A stretch of 14,887 nt of DNA, from positions 1 through 14,887 of the forward strand of contig CAJKBQ010000044.1 of the NCBI GenBank assembly GCA_905198155.1, written 5' to 3'. The position numbers were made by a program, and so were the translations under genes. Positions 1 through 6,820 of the stretch are shown here, piece after piece; the first letter of the stretch is position 1; each line of letters starts with the position of its first letter. The notes under the pieces are model-generated. The model was not told the origin of the DNA. It saw nothing but the letters and a program-made list of their open reading frames with translations, and made no database searches. Source of the DNA: an uncultured Eubacteriales bacterium (GTDB lineage Bacteria > Bacillota > Clostridia > Oscillospirales > Acutalibacteraceae).

Positions 1-5
1 CGAGC

Positions 6-134
6 CAGCTCCCTCGCGAGGGAGCCTTGGGGTCGTACCGCCGGGATAGCGCTTAGGGATAATAATCCCTCGGCCGATAAAACCGCCCGACTACATGGAT
101 CTCCTCCATACACGGCTCCCTCGCGAGGGAGCTG
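6..134. repeat. Inverted pair of 18-bp palindromes
   Basis: The perfect palindrome GCTCCCTCGCGAGGGAGC occurs at 8-25 and again at 115-132. Counting flanking bases the two copies share 21 bases (6-26 and 114-134) in opposite orientation, so they form an inverted pair around about 87 bases. The right copy continues into CCGAGAGGCTGAAGGAGTTG, which resembles a family of CTCCCTC/GAGGGAG repeats that I recall as common in gut Clostridia genomes. The spacer holds a hairpin at 55-70. No gene is supported between 1 and 227. The element could be a non-autonomous repeat or a structured terminator region downstream of the minus-strand glycosidase gene. Its left boundary may lie outside the window. Confidence 0.7.
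55..70. repeat. Small hairpin inside the inverted repeat
   Basis: AGGGAT (55-60), loop AATA and ATCCCT (65-70) form a perfect 6-bp stem in the middle of the inverted repeat pair. A weaker stem, ATGGA/TCCAT, lies near 95-109. No U-tract follows, so this is listed as structure only. Confidence 0.5.
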
Positions 135-205
135 CCGAGAGGCTGAAGGAGTTGCCATAGCCCGCACCACCCCCAACAAATCCAATCCACCCCATCCATA
201 CCAAA

Positions 206-240
206 AATATCTATTATCTATTATGTCTTATCTATTATCT
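206..240. repeat. TATCTATTATCT low-complexity repeat, copy 1
   Basis: This AT-rich stretch repeats CTATTATCT/TTATCT units and contains the 15-mer TCTTATCTATTATCT at 226-240. The same 15-mer occurs at 12648-12662. Read on the minus strand it supplies the last codons (Asp-Asn-Arg) and the TAA stop of the glycosidase gene. The flanking TACCAA is shared with copy 2. Its composition is unlike the GC-rich coding DNA beside it. Confidence 0.65.
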
Positions 241-1817
241 AAATTTTCCGTTCCCCACACGCTGTACGCCCGCCGCGCCGACGCATAATCCACCCAGCGC
301 ACCGCGCCGTCCGTAAACGCCAGCCGCACATCTTCGGCATCGGTGCGCACCATCGCAGCGCCGGAGCCGGGCACGCAAAGTCCCGCTTCGTCCGCCGCAT
401 CCACCGCCAGCAGCACGCACCCGCAGGTGTATGACCGGTGCGGCACACCGTCAATCTCCGCGTCCATCGCGCGCAGTTCGGGGTACAGCCGCAGCACCAC
501 TTCGTCGCCGCCGCGCAGCCCGTCCACCGTCACCGATCCGCCGACCACGTCCGGCACACGCGCCTGCCCGTTGACCGTCACGTCGAACCGCGCGCTCCAC
601 CGCGGAATCCGCAGCCGCAGCGGCGGAATCTGTGCGCCGTCCACGCGGAACCGCACCGTGCCGTCGTACGGATAATCCGTCGTTTCGGTTACGCGAACGC
701 CGCCGTCGCAGAATTCGGCGGACGTGTACAGCATCGGGACAATCGTGCCGCCGTCGGTGCAGAACAGCGCGTCCGGCAGGCAGCTGACGGCAAAAAATCC
801 GCGGTACCGGCAGCATTTGTACATCGAATCCGCCGTCCGCGTCACGCGCCGCCCGAAATTCGGCTGATAATACGCGAAATCCGCGCCGGACGGGTCGGCC
901 GCCGCCAGCAAATGATTGTACAGCGTCTGCTCGATGTCGTCGAGGTACGCCGGGTCTTTTGTTTCGCCGAACAGCAGGAAATTCGTCTCCATCCACCCCA
1001 CCGCCACGCAGGTTTCGTTGGGCTTCACGTCGGCGGTCAGCAGCTGCGGCGCATTGCCGTTTTCCGTCCACAGCTCGCGGATGGTGCCGTTGCCGGTGCG
1101 TCGAATCTGCGTGTCGTGCAGCTGGCGGGCGTAATTCCGCAGCGCCGCGCGGCCGTCGCCGCACCCGTCGGCCAGCCCGATCAGCGCGACGAAATTTTCG
1201 ATGCCCTTGCGACTGCGCAGCTGCAAAATGTCCGGGCAGTCGAAGAAATTGTTGTCCGACGCGCGCAGCCGACCGCAGATGTGGTCAAAAAATTGCCGGT
1301 AAACCGGATTCCCGGTGATACGCGCCAGCCGCGGCAGCGTAATCAGGATGGCAAGGTGCTGCGTGCCGTAATTCGGCGCGTTCAGAATGTCGTGCGCCGG
1401 ATCGTCCAGATACCAACGCGCAATGTACTGCACGCTTCGCTCCGCCGCATCCAGCGCCGCGCGGTCGCCGGTGAATTCATAATACGCCAGCAGTCCGTCC
1501 GCCGTAAACGCCTGGTTCCACACCGAAAACGCGTCCCATTCGTGCCCCGGTTCCAGCCCGCCGATGTATCCGTCGCCGCGCTGATTGCGCACAACGGCCG
1601 CCGCCACCGCCGCCGCATGGGCGCGCGCCGTCTCGTCGCCGCGCCGCGCAAAGCGGACGCACGCGCTCAGGTATTTCCCGGCAAATTCCGTTTCCGCAAA
1701 GCTGAGGTCATGCGTCCCTTCATACGCCGTGCAGTGAATTCCCACATCAATCGCATCAAATCCCGCGCGGCAGCGGTCGTACAGCGCGCCGAGCGTCCCG
1801 TTCAGCAATTTTTCCAT
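228..1817 (-). CDS. GH127-like (DUF1680) glycoside hydrolase, probable beta-L-arabinofuranosidase family
   Basis: The 529-residue protein resembles the GH127/DUF1680 glycoside hydrolases, which cleave beta-L-arabinofuranosides and related sugars with a cysteine nucleophile held at a zinc site. The family residues are visible: Glu and Cys in NETC (about 268 and 270) and a Cys-Cys pair (about 335-336), in the same order as Glu338/Cys340/Cys417/Cys418 of the characterised bifidobacterial enzyme HypBA1. The segment VGWMETNFLLFGETKDPAYLDDIEQTLYN, shortened here to its key residues VGWM, DPAY and TLYN, is typical of the helical barrel domain; a beta-sandwich-like C-terminus follows. I see no signal peptide, so it probably acts in the cytoplasm on an imported oligosaccharide. 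The ATG at 1817 is chosen because GGAGG (1826-1830) lies 8 bases upstream; a TTG at 1832 is less likely. It starts one base after the isomerase stop, so the two are translationally coupled. It ends inside a low-complexity repeat. Substrate is uncertain. Confidence 0.85.
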   Translation of the reverse strand: MEKLLNGTLGALYDRCRAGFDAIDVGIHCTAYEGTHDLSFAETEFAGKYLSACVRFARRGDETARAHAAAVAAAVVRNQRGDGYIGGLEPGHEWDAFSVWNQAFTADGLLAYYEFTGDRAALDAAERSVQYIARWYLDDPAHDILNAPNYGTQHLAILITLPRLARITGNPVYRQFFDHICGRLRASDNNFFDCPDILQLRSRKGIENFVALIGLADGCGDGRAALRNYARQLHDTQIRRTGNGTIRELWTENGNAPQLLTADVKPNETCVAVGWMETNFLLFGETKDPAYLDDIEQTLYNHLLAAADPSGADFAYYQPNFGRRVTRTADSMYKCCRYRGFFAVSCLPDALFCTDGGTIVPMLYTSAEFCDGGVRVTETTDYPYDGTVRFRVDGAQIPPLRLRIPRWSARFDVTVNGQARVPDVVGGSVTVDGLRGGDEVVLRLYPELRAMDAEIDGVPHRSYTCGCVLLAVDAADEAGLCVPGSGAAMVRTDAEDVRLAFTDGAVRWVDYASARRAYSVWGTENLDNR

Positions 1818-1818
1818 G

Positions 1819-2796
1819 TCACATTCCTCCAAGCAGCAATTTTCGCATCAATCGGCTGGCTGCAATCGCGTCTTTGCGCGCCAATACGGCTTCAATTTCC
1901 GCAAAATCCGCCCCGTCCAAAATCCGTTCAAACGCATCCAACCACGCCGCGCTTTCGGCGACGGCATCCCGGCCGTCCTCGCGGAACGGGAACTGATCCA
2001 GCGTCAGGTATCCGTCGTACCCGGTGCGGCGCAGCCAGTACAAAAATTCCAGATATTCCAGCGAATGCACGCTCCCCACGATCATGTCGTCGTCCCACAG
2101 CCGATAGTTGTCGTTGATATGGATATGCCGCAGCCGGTCGCCGTACAGTTTGCACATCGCGACGGCTTCGGCAGGGCTTTCGTACCCCAGCGCCGCGTGT
2201 CCGTAGTCGAGCGCCACACCCAGGTTCGGCTTGCCAATCGCCTGAATCATCAGCAGCGTCGCGCCCACCGTGCTGATGTAACAGTGCGTGCGCGGCTCTT
2301 TGATCTTGTATTCCAGCGTCAGCGTCACGTCCGGCCGGTAGTCGCACAGCTCCGCCAGCGCATCCTGGAACCGCGCCCGCTCGCGCAGGTAGTCTGCCTG
2401 GAAAATATAGTCGTACCCATCCTGCCCCGGCCAGAGCGTCACGATCGGACAGCCCAGCTCGGCGGCGAAGTCCATCGCATCGCGCGTGTCGGCCATCGCC
2501 CGGGCGCGGACGGCGTCGTCGATGGACGACAGGCTGCCCTGCTGATAGATCGGGTTGGCGAATGTGTCCACCGCCACCGACGCCACGTTCAGCCCCGTGC
2601 GCGCCAAATTGGCGCGTATTCCGTCCTTATCGGCGGAAAACTGCGTGTTCATCACCAAATCCACCGCGCTCAGCTGCGGAATGCTGCGCACCCGGTCGAA
2701 CATTTCCGCCATGGAATACGGCCGCCCATATGCGCTGCAATAGCGGTCGGCACACGAGGCGACATTGAAAATAAATACCGAATATTTCCGATTCAT
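1819..2796 (-). CDS. Sugar phosphate isomerase/epimerase-like TIM-barrel protein
   Basis: This 325-residue protein belongs to the xylose isomerase-like TIM-barrel superfamily (AP_endonuc_2 type), whose members isomerise or epimerise sugars or related polyols using a divalent metal. Likely metal ligands are Glu162 (LEYKIKEP), Asp197 and His200 (LDYGHA), His226 (HIHINDN) and an acidic residue near 267 (LTLDQF). The ATG at 2796 is chosen because GGAGG (2806-2810) sits 9 bases upstream; an in-frame ATG at 2805 touches the Shine-Dalgarno and is unlikely. It is the first gene of an operon with the glycosidase, which starts 1 base after its stop, so it probably processes the sugar released by that enzyme. 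It diverges from the RpiR regulator. The exact reaction is not identifiable from sequence. Confidence 0.85.
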   Translation of the reverse strand: MNRKYSVFIFNVASCADRYCSAYGRPYSMAEMFDRVRSIPQLSAVDLVMNTQFSADKDGIRANLARTGLNVASVAVDTFANPIYQQGSLSSIDDAVRARAMADTRDAMDFAAELGCPIVTLWPGQDGYDYIFQADYLRERARFQDALAELCDYRPDVTLTLEYKIKEPRTHCYISTVGATLLMIQAIGKPNLGVALDYGHAALGYESPAEAVAMCKLYGDRLRHIHINDNYRLWDDDMIVGSVHSLEYLEFLYWLRRTGYDGYLTLDQFPFREDGRDAVAESAAWLDAFERILDGADFAEIEAVLARKDAIAASRLMRKLLLGGM

Positions 2797-2839
2797 TGAT
2801 TGCATCCTCCTTTGATGGGGTTCAAACTGTCCTGCTTTG

Positions 2840-2845
2840 ATTATA
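2840..2845 (-). promoter_or_regulatory. Extended -10 promoter of the isomerase-glycosidase operon
   Basis: On the minus strand TATAAT is preceded by TGG, giving an extended -10 element. The -35 region (about 2863-2868, GGAAAT) is poor and is covered by a dyad, which fits a regulated promoter. Transcription would start near 2833, leaving a leader of about 37 bases. Confidence 0.65.
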
Positions 2846-2856
2846 CCAGAACCGGC

Positions 2857-2874
2857 TGCGATATTTCCATCGCA
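2857..2874. promoter_or_regulatory. Candidate operator for the RpiR regulator
   Basis: TGCGAT (2857-2862), six bases, then ATCGCA (2869-2874) make a perfect 6-6-6 dyad over the -35 region of the isomerase promoter. RpiR proteins usually bind inverted repeats beside divergent sugar operons, so binding by the adjacent regulator is the obvious inference. Nothing here proves which protein binds. Confidence 0.5.
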
Positions 2875-2908
2875 AATCGCAACTTTTTCGTATTTTTTTG
2901 ATATATTC

Positions 2909-2937
2909 TTGACAGAACGTATCATTCGTGCGATAAT
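2909..2937 (+). promoter_or_regulatory. Promoter of the RpiR-Fic operon
   Basis: A perfect TTGACA (2909-2914) is followed after 17 bases by GATAAT (2932-2937), a 5/6 match to the -10 consensus. The expected start is near 2944, about 20 bases before the RpiR start codon. A loose TGATA/TATCA dyad (2899-2903 and 2920-2924) straddles the -35. Confidence 0.75.
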
Positions 2938-2964
2938 AAAGAAAAACCGCCCGGAGGGATCGAA

Positions 2965-3852
2965 ATGTCGCAAAATGCGCTATTTTTGGCGCGATTGACC
3001 GCAATGAAGCACGGTCGGCAGCCGCAGCGCGCGGCCGTCGCCGGGTACCTGCTGGCGCACTGGGCGCAGCTGGATGCCTGCACCATCACGTCCGCCGCAG
3101 AGGAAACACATACCAGCTACGCCACTGTGTGCCGTGTGCTGAAAGACGTCGGCGTTACCGGATTCCGCGAACTGAAACAGGCCGCGCGGTCGGAACCGGC
3201 CGCCGACGCGCGGATTGAGCAGCAGCTGGACGCATGCGACCTGGACAGCGCCGAGCCGCTCGCCCCGGACGATCTCCGCCGCCGCATCTGCGACTTTTCC
3301 GCCAGCGTTGCCGCGCACTGCTTTGACGCTGTAAAGCCGGAGACCGCTGCGGCGGTGGTGCAGGCGCTGCGGGACGCGCGGATGATCTATTTCGCCGGGA
3401 TGGGCACCTCCGCCGTTACGGCGCGGTACGCATACACCAAGCTGTTCCGGCTGAACCCCAACTGCGCATTCGACTCTGACGTGATCCTCGCCAAGATGAG
3501 AGCCGCCATGCTGCAAAAAGGCGACGTGCTGTTCGTGATTTCGTCGTCCGGCCGCACCAAACCGATGATCGAAACCGCCGCGCTCGCCAAGCGTGCCGGC
3601 GCGACGGTGATCGCGCTGTGCGACTTTGTTCAGTCGCCGCTGACCGCGCTGGCAGATCTGGCGATTTGCACCACTGTCCGGGATTCCAACAAATATGTCG
3701 ATATGGATTTCCCGCTGATTCAGGGGCAGATTACCATTATCGATGTGATCTACGCCTGTTTGTACCGCGAAGCCCAGCGCGTTTCGTCGCACAAATTCCG
3801 CAAAACCGTTGCGGCGGTGCAGGCGGAAAAAGATGGGGCGGATGTGAAATGA
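2965..3852 (+). CDS. RpiR-family transcriptional regulator with SIS domain
   Basis: The 295-residue protein has the two-part RpiR layout: an N-terminal helix-turn-helix (about 35-72, with ITSAAEETHTSYATVCRVLK) and a C-terminal SIS sugar-phosphate-binding domain (about 127-265). The SIS phosphate loop SSSGRT (193-198) and the FAGMGTSA strand-loop (143-150) are intact. RpiR proteins control sugar catabolic genes in response to a phosphosugar. The start is set by GGAGGG six bases before the ATG. It diverges from the isomerase-glycosidase operon and is followed by a Fic gene 32 bases later on the same strand. It most likely regulates the divergent operon, and perhaps itself; whether it activates or represses is unknown. 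Confidence 0.9.
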   Translation: MSQNALFLARLTAMKHGRQPQRAAVAGYLLAHWAQLDACTITSAAEETHTSYATVCRVLKDVGVTGFRELKQAARSEPAADARIEQQLDACDLDSAEPLAPDDLRRRICDFSASVAAHCFDAVKPETAAAVVQALRDARMIYFAGMGTSAVTARYAYTKLFRLNPNCAFDSDVILAKMRAAMLQKGDVLFVISSSGRTKPMIETAALAKRAGATVIALCDFVQSPLTALADLAICTTVRDSNKYVDMDFPLIQGQITIIDVIYACLYREAQRVSSHKFRKTVAAVQAEKDGADVK

Positions 3853-3884
3853 CACAAAACCATTCATCAGGAGCGCGATAAACC

Positions 3885-5051
3885 ATGGATATCCAAATTT
3901 TCACGCAAATTCTGCGCGACAAGCACTTTCCGGATTACAAAAAACTCCGATATAAGTACCCGTCGGACTTTGATGCATTTCTGCAAGCATTGGCCGCGCT
4001 GTATGAGCGTCCGTTACCACTGCCAGATTTTGACGGCGCGCCGCTCGTCCTGATTGAAAGCTGCGCCGCTGTTCCGCAAGCGGCGGTCAAGCGGCTGATG
4101 CAGCCGCAGTCGCAGCAATTCGGCGTGCAGGCGGCCGAAAACGAGATCGTCGCCACGTCCGCAATTGAACAAATCGACTTTTCCCGCGACAGCGTGCGCA
4201 AAATCCTGAACGGCATGGCGCCGCGCGATTCGCAGGAAACCCGCATTTTGGGGATTAAACGCGGTCTGGAATTTATATCGAACCCGGCGCACCGCATCAC
4301 CGAAGCGAATCTGGATCAGCTGTACCGGATGACCGTCGGCGATTTCCTGCCGCCCGGCGAAAAATCGTCCGGCAGCAGTCCGTACCGGGACGACGCCGTG
4401 TTCGTGGTCAGCGACCGGGTGGAACACACGGGGCTGGACTACCGCAAAATCCCAGCGCATATGCAGGCACTGATCGCGTTTATCCAGTCGGCGGACGACC
4501 TCAACGATTTGGTGAAAGCAGCAATCATTCACTTTTACATCGCCTTTGTGCACCCGTATTTTGACGGCAACGGCCGCATGGCACGGCTGGTGCATTTGTG
4601 GTTCCTAATTCAAAAAGGATACCAGTCGGCGTTGTTTCTCCCGTTTTCCAGCCAGATCGAAAAAAGCCGCAAAGCGTACTACGATGCGTTCACCACGGTG
4701 GAAGAAAACCGGAAATTCAGCGGAAAAATCGACGTCACGCCGTTCGTGATGTACTGCGCGCACTGCGTGTACGGCAAAATGGGAACCGACGGCACTGCCG
4801 ACACGCTGTCTGCCTACCACGCGGCCGCGCAGTCCGGTCAGGTGACGGAAAAAGAATCCCAGCTGTGGCAGTTTGTGCTGTCCCACTACGGAACGGATGA
4901 ATTTTCCACCAAACAGCTGGAACGGGATTTCGGCGCGGCCGCTTACGCGACCATCCGCAGCTTTGTCCGGAAATTTGAGTCGCTGGCGCTGCTCGGCGCT
5001 GTGCGGTACGGCACACGGGTGAAATATTGGGTGCGGCATGATGGGAATTGA
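3885..5051 (+). CDS. Fic-domain protein (probable AMP/NMP-transferase) with C-terminal winged-helix-like domain
   Basis: The 388-residue protein carries an intact Fic motif, HPYFDGNGR at 223-231, with the catalytic His223 and the phosphate-binding GNGR. Fic enzymes transfer AMP or another nucleotide part to hydroxyl side chains of target proteins. Near 91-96 the segment TSAIEQ matches the autoinhibitory [S/T]xxxE pattern placed N-terminal to the Fic core, but has Gln where Gly or Asn is usual. The C-terminal 70 residues look like a winged helix (STKQLERDFG...YATIRSFVRKF), common in stand-alone regulatory Fic proteins. AGGAG precedes the ATG by 12 bases, a long spacing. No antitoxin gene is visible; inhibition is probably built in. 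It sits 32 bases after the RpiR gene and likely shares its transcript. The target is unknown. Confidence 0.88.
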   Translation: MDIQIFTQILRDKHFPDYKKLRYKYPSDFDAFLQALAALYERPLPLPDFDGAPLVLIESCAAVPQAAVKRLMQPQSQQFGVQAAENEIVATSAIEQIDFSRDSVRKILNGMAPRDSQETRILGIKRGLEFISNPAHRITEANLDQLYRMTVGDFLPPGEKSSGSSPYRDDAVFVVSDRVEHTGLDYRKIPAHMQALIAFIQSADDLNDLVKAAIIHFYIAFVHPYFDGNGRMARLVHLWFLIQKGYQSALFLPFSSQIEKSRKAYYDAFTTVEENRKFSGKIDVTPFVMYCAHCVYGKMGTDGTADTLSAYHAAAQSGQVTEKESQLWQFVLSHYGTDEFSTKQLERDFGAAAYATIRSFVRKFESLALLGAVRYGTRVKYWVRHDGN

Positions 5052-5076
5052 TACTAATTGATACTAATTTGTATCA
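5046..5076. repeat. Tandem and inverted TGATAC repeat at the fic 3' end
   Basis: AATTGATACT is repeated perfectly in tandem at 5046-5055 and 5056-5065; an inverted copy follows, so that TGATAC (5059-5064), six bases and GTATCA (5071-5076) form a perfect dyad. The first copy includes the fic stop codon. It has the look of an operator or a small hairpin. The 6-6-6 geometry matches the dyad at 2857-2874, but the half-site sequence differs. Confidence 0.6.
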
Positions 5077-5148
5077 GTCCTCATCCAAAGCACAAAAACC
5101 GGCACGGCAAGGAAGCACCGCGGTGGTATTGAGGGAAAATAAACGGGG

Positions 5149-5170
5149 TTGGGCGAAAAATTTCGCCCAA
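5149..5170. terminator. Hairpin after the RpiR-Fic operon
   Basis: TTGGGCGAA (5149-5157), loop AAAT and TTCGCCCAA (5162-5170) form a perfect 9-bp stem, about 100 bases after the fic stop. The following bases (TTGCTTG) are only weakly U-rich, so termination efficiency is uncertain. It lies directly upstream of the promoter at 5175. Confidence 0.45.
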
Positions 5171-5174
5171 TTGC

Positions 5175-5203
5175 TTGACAAAGGCGTAGAAATCTGATAT
5201 GCT
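5175..5203 (+). promoter_or_regulatory. Orphan sigma-A promoter with extended -10
   Basis: TTGACA (5175-5180), a 17-base spacer and TATGCT (5198-5203) preceded by TGA give a strong promoter call. No supported plus-strand gene follows: the next genes are on the minus strand and end at 5364. It would start a transcript near 5210, exactly at the start of a foldable sequence. Confidence 0.65.
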
Positions 5204-5208
5204 GAATT

Positions 5209-5281
5209 CGGAGTCAGTGTCTGGCATTGTGCCGTAGGATGTATGTGCATCCGGGGCGCCGCCGACTGGCTCTATTTTTAT
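5209..5281 (+). ncRNA. Candidate small structured RNA (unknown family)
   Basis: Starting at the predicted +1 of the promoter at 5175-5203, GAGTCAGT (5211-5218) pairs with ACTGGCTC (5265-5272) with one G-U pair and closes a multi-branched fold. Inside are GGCA/TGCC (5223-5226 with 5230-5233), GGATGT/GCATCC (5237-5242 with 5247-5252) and a possible CGG/CCG stem. The closing stem is followed by TATTTTTAT, a U-rich tail. The layout (promoter, closed fold of about 65 nt, U-tract, no ORF) suits a small non-coding RNA. It does not match a tRNA or any riboswitch consensus I could recall. The evidence is structural only; covariation is needed to accept it. Confidence 0.35.
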
Positions 5282-5309
5282 CGCTTCCATGCAGACAAAA
5301 TAAAACACC

Positions 5310-5345
5310 GGGACGCACTGCAACCCCAACCTCGCAGCGCGTCCC
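5310..5345 (-). terminator. Terminator of the TetR-ABC operon
   Basis: GGGACGCACTGC (5310-5321) and GCAGCGCGTCCC (5334-5345) form a 12-bp stem with one mismatch around a 12-base loop. On the minus strand it lies 18 bases after the permease stop and is followed by GGTGTTTTATTTTG, a U-rich tract. It could also stop any plus-strand transcript arriving from 5210. Confidence 0.65.
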
Positions 5346-5363
5346 AATTTCTATGCAAAAAAT

Positions 5364-6092
5364 TCACTTTTTCATCTGCCGCAAAAACGCCCAGACCGCA
5401 ATCCCAAGCGTGACCGCCGCATACCCCAGCACCCAGCCCAAATCGGGCCAAACTGCGCCGAAATCCCCGGCAACGGCCGCCTGCGCCACGCGCACCGCAT
5501 GAACGAACGGCAGTGCTTCGGCCACGCGCCGGAATGCGCCGCCCACCAAATCCAAGTCGAACCAAATGCCGGACAGCCACGCCGTCACGTTGGTCAGCAG
5601 TGCGCCGCAAATGCCGCCCACCTGCTTCACCGTCAGTACGCTGCCGCACAGCAGCCCCAGCGCGATGAAAAACACCGCAGCCGCCATCGTCAGCCCCAGC
5701 GCCGCCGCCGTGCGCCCGCTCAGCGGCAGGCCGAGCGGCACCGCCGCCAGGTAGCACACCGCCATCTGCACCGCCGCCATCGGCAGCAGCGGCAGCAAAT
5801 ACCCCAGGATAAAATCCGCCGCCGTCATCGGGGTGGTATACAGCCGCATCAGCAGCGCGCTATCGCGGTCTTTGGCGACCAGCGTCGCCGAAAACAGCGC
5901 CAAAAACGCCAGCCCGAACACCGTCAGCCCCGGCGCCAGCCGCTGAATTTCAAACAAATTCACCGGAATATTCGCCTGAATCGCGCTGAGCAGCACCAGC
6001 AGCACCAGCGGGAACCCCAGCCCGAACGCCAGGTTCAGCGGGTCGCGCAGAATCTCTTTGGCCGTCCGCACGGCAAATGCCCGCAGTTTCAT
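5364..6092 (-). CDS. ABC-2 type transporter permease
   Basis: The 242-residue integral membrane protein has about six hydrophobic segments: GLGFPLVLLVLLSAI near the N-terminus, a second at VFGLAFLALFSATLV, then LGYLLPLLPMAAVQMAV, LGLTMAAAVFFIALGLL, a segment near GALLTNVTAW and a C-terminal LGYAAVTLGIAVWAFL. This is the ABC-2 permease pattern, with the typical conserved loop after TM2 (KDRDSALLMRLYTTPM). Such permeases export drugs, lipids or polysaccharides with a partner ATPase. The ATG at 6092 overlaps the stop of the upstream ATPase gene by four bases (ATGA), which fixes the start and couples translation. It ends the operon before a terminator hairpin. The substrate is not predictable. 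Confidence 0.9.
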   Translation of the reverse strand: MKLRAFAVRTAKEILRDPLNLAFGLGFPLVLLVLLSAIQANIPVNLFEIQRLAPGLTVFGLAFLALFSATLVAKDRDSALLMRLYTTPMTAADFILGYLLPLLPMAAVQMAVCYLAAVPLGLPLSGRTAAALGLTMAAAVFFIALGLLCGSVLTVKQVGGICGALLTNVTAWLSGIWFDLDLVGGAFRRVAEALPFVHAVRVAQAAVAGDFGAVWPDLGWVLGYAAVTLGIAVWAFLRQMKK

Positions 6093-6820
6093 TGCGCATC
6101 CGCTCCTTTCACCAGCGCCAAAAACGCGCCTTCCAAATTTGCCGCGCCGGTCTGCGCGGTCAACTCCGCGACCGTCCCCAGCGCAATCATCCGGCCGGAC
6201 TTCATCACAGCCACGCGGTCGGCCAGCGTTTCGGCCTCTTCCATGTAATGCGTGGTTAATACAACCGTTGTGCGGCCTTTCAGCGCGCGGATCACGTCCC
6301 ACAATTCGCTGCGCGCCAGCACGTCCAGCCCCAACGTCGGTTCGTCCAGGAACAGCACCTGCGGGTCGCTGACCAGCGCCATCGCGATGCTCAGCCGCCG
6401 CTGCCAACCGCCGGACAGCCTGCCCGCCCGCCGATGCAGCACTTCGCCCAGCCCCAGCTGTTCCGCCAGTGCCGCCGTCTTTTCGGCGGTCGTCCTGCGA
6501 TCCATCCCGTGTACGCCGCACATCAGCGCCAAGTTCTCCGCCGCCGTCAAATTCGGCGCGACCGCCGTTTCCTGCGGCGACACGCCGATGCAGGCTTTCA
6601 CCGCCGCTGCGTCGCGCACCACGCTGTGGCCGCAAATCTCGGCGTCGCCGCCGTCCGGCCGCGTCAGGCACGACAGCATCCGGATGGTGGTGCTTTTGCC
6701 CGCGCCGTTGACGCCCAGCAGCGCAAACAGCTCCCCCGCCGTCACCGTCAAATTCAGCCCGTCCACCGCGGTCAGGCTCCGGTACCGCTTGGTCAGGTTG
6801 TGGGTTTCAATGGCATTCAT
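6089..6820 (-). CDS. ABC transporter ATP-binding protein (DrrA/CcmA-like)
   Basis: The 243-residue protein is a complete ABC ATPase: Walker A GVNGAGKST (36-44), a Q-loop Gln at about 83 (SPQE), signature LSGGWQ (135-140), Walker B VLFLDEP (155-161) and the switch His191 (LTTHYMEEAE). It resembles the ATPases of ABC-2 export pumps that act with a separate permease, which is the next gene. The start ATG has GGAGG nine bases upstream, inside the end of the TetR gene; the TetR and ATPase genes overlap by 14 bases. The Trp in the signature (LSGGWQ) in place of the more usual Met/Gln is a small deviation. It energises export of an unknown compound, possibly an antimicrobial sensed by the TetR protein. 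Confidence 0.93.
   Translation of the reverse strand: MNAIETHNLTKRYRSLTAVDGLNLTVTAGELFALLGVNGAGKSTTIRMLSCLTRPDGGDAEICGHSVVRDAAAVKACIGVSPQETAVAPNLTAAENLALMCGVHGMDRRTTAEKTAALAEQLGLGEVLHRRAGRLSGGWQRRLSIAMALVSDPQVLFLDEPTLGLDVLARSELWDVIRALKGRTTVVLTTHYMEEAETLADRVAVMKSGRMIALGTVAELTAQTGAANLEGAFLALVKGADAQ

Noticed and set aside
438..2117. 559-codon open frame on the plus strand
   Set aside because: It lies antisense to the GH127-like and isomerase genes, is Arg/His/Pro-rich without any domain, and has no ribosome binding site. Long antisense frames are expected in GC-rich genes.
3885..5051. Fic as toxin of a Fic/Doc toxin-antitoxin pair
   Set aside because: No small antitoxin gene lies next to it; the 388-residue length with an internal inhibitory-like motif and winged helix fits the stand-alone class.
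5081..5290. Minus-strand ORF starting MEAIKIEPVGG
   Set aside because: The amino acid composition looks ordinary, but there is no ribosome binding site, it lies behind the ABC operon terminator, and it overlaps the promoter and stems of the candidate RNA. A small protein cannot be ruled out fully.
5209..5345. ZTP (pfl) or other known riboswitch
   Set aside because: Scattered similarity such as GACTGGC and CACCGGGACGC was noticed, but the order and core of the ZTP consensus are not met and no plus-strand gene follows.
6093..6671. N-terminal extension of the permease frame
   Set aside because: This frame runs antiparallel within the ATPase coding sequence in another phase; the ATGA overlap at 6089-6092 sets the permease start.
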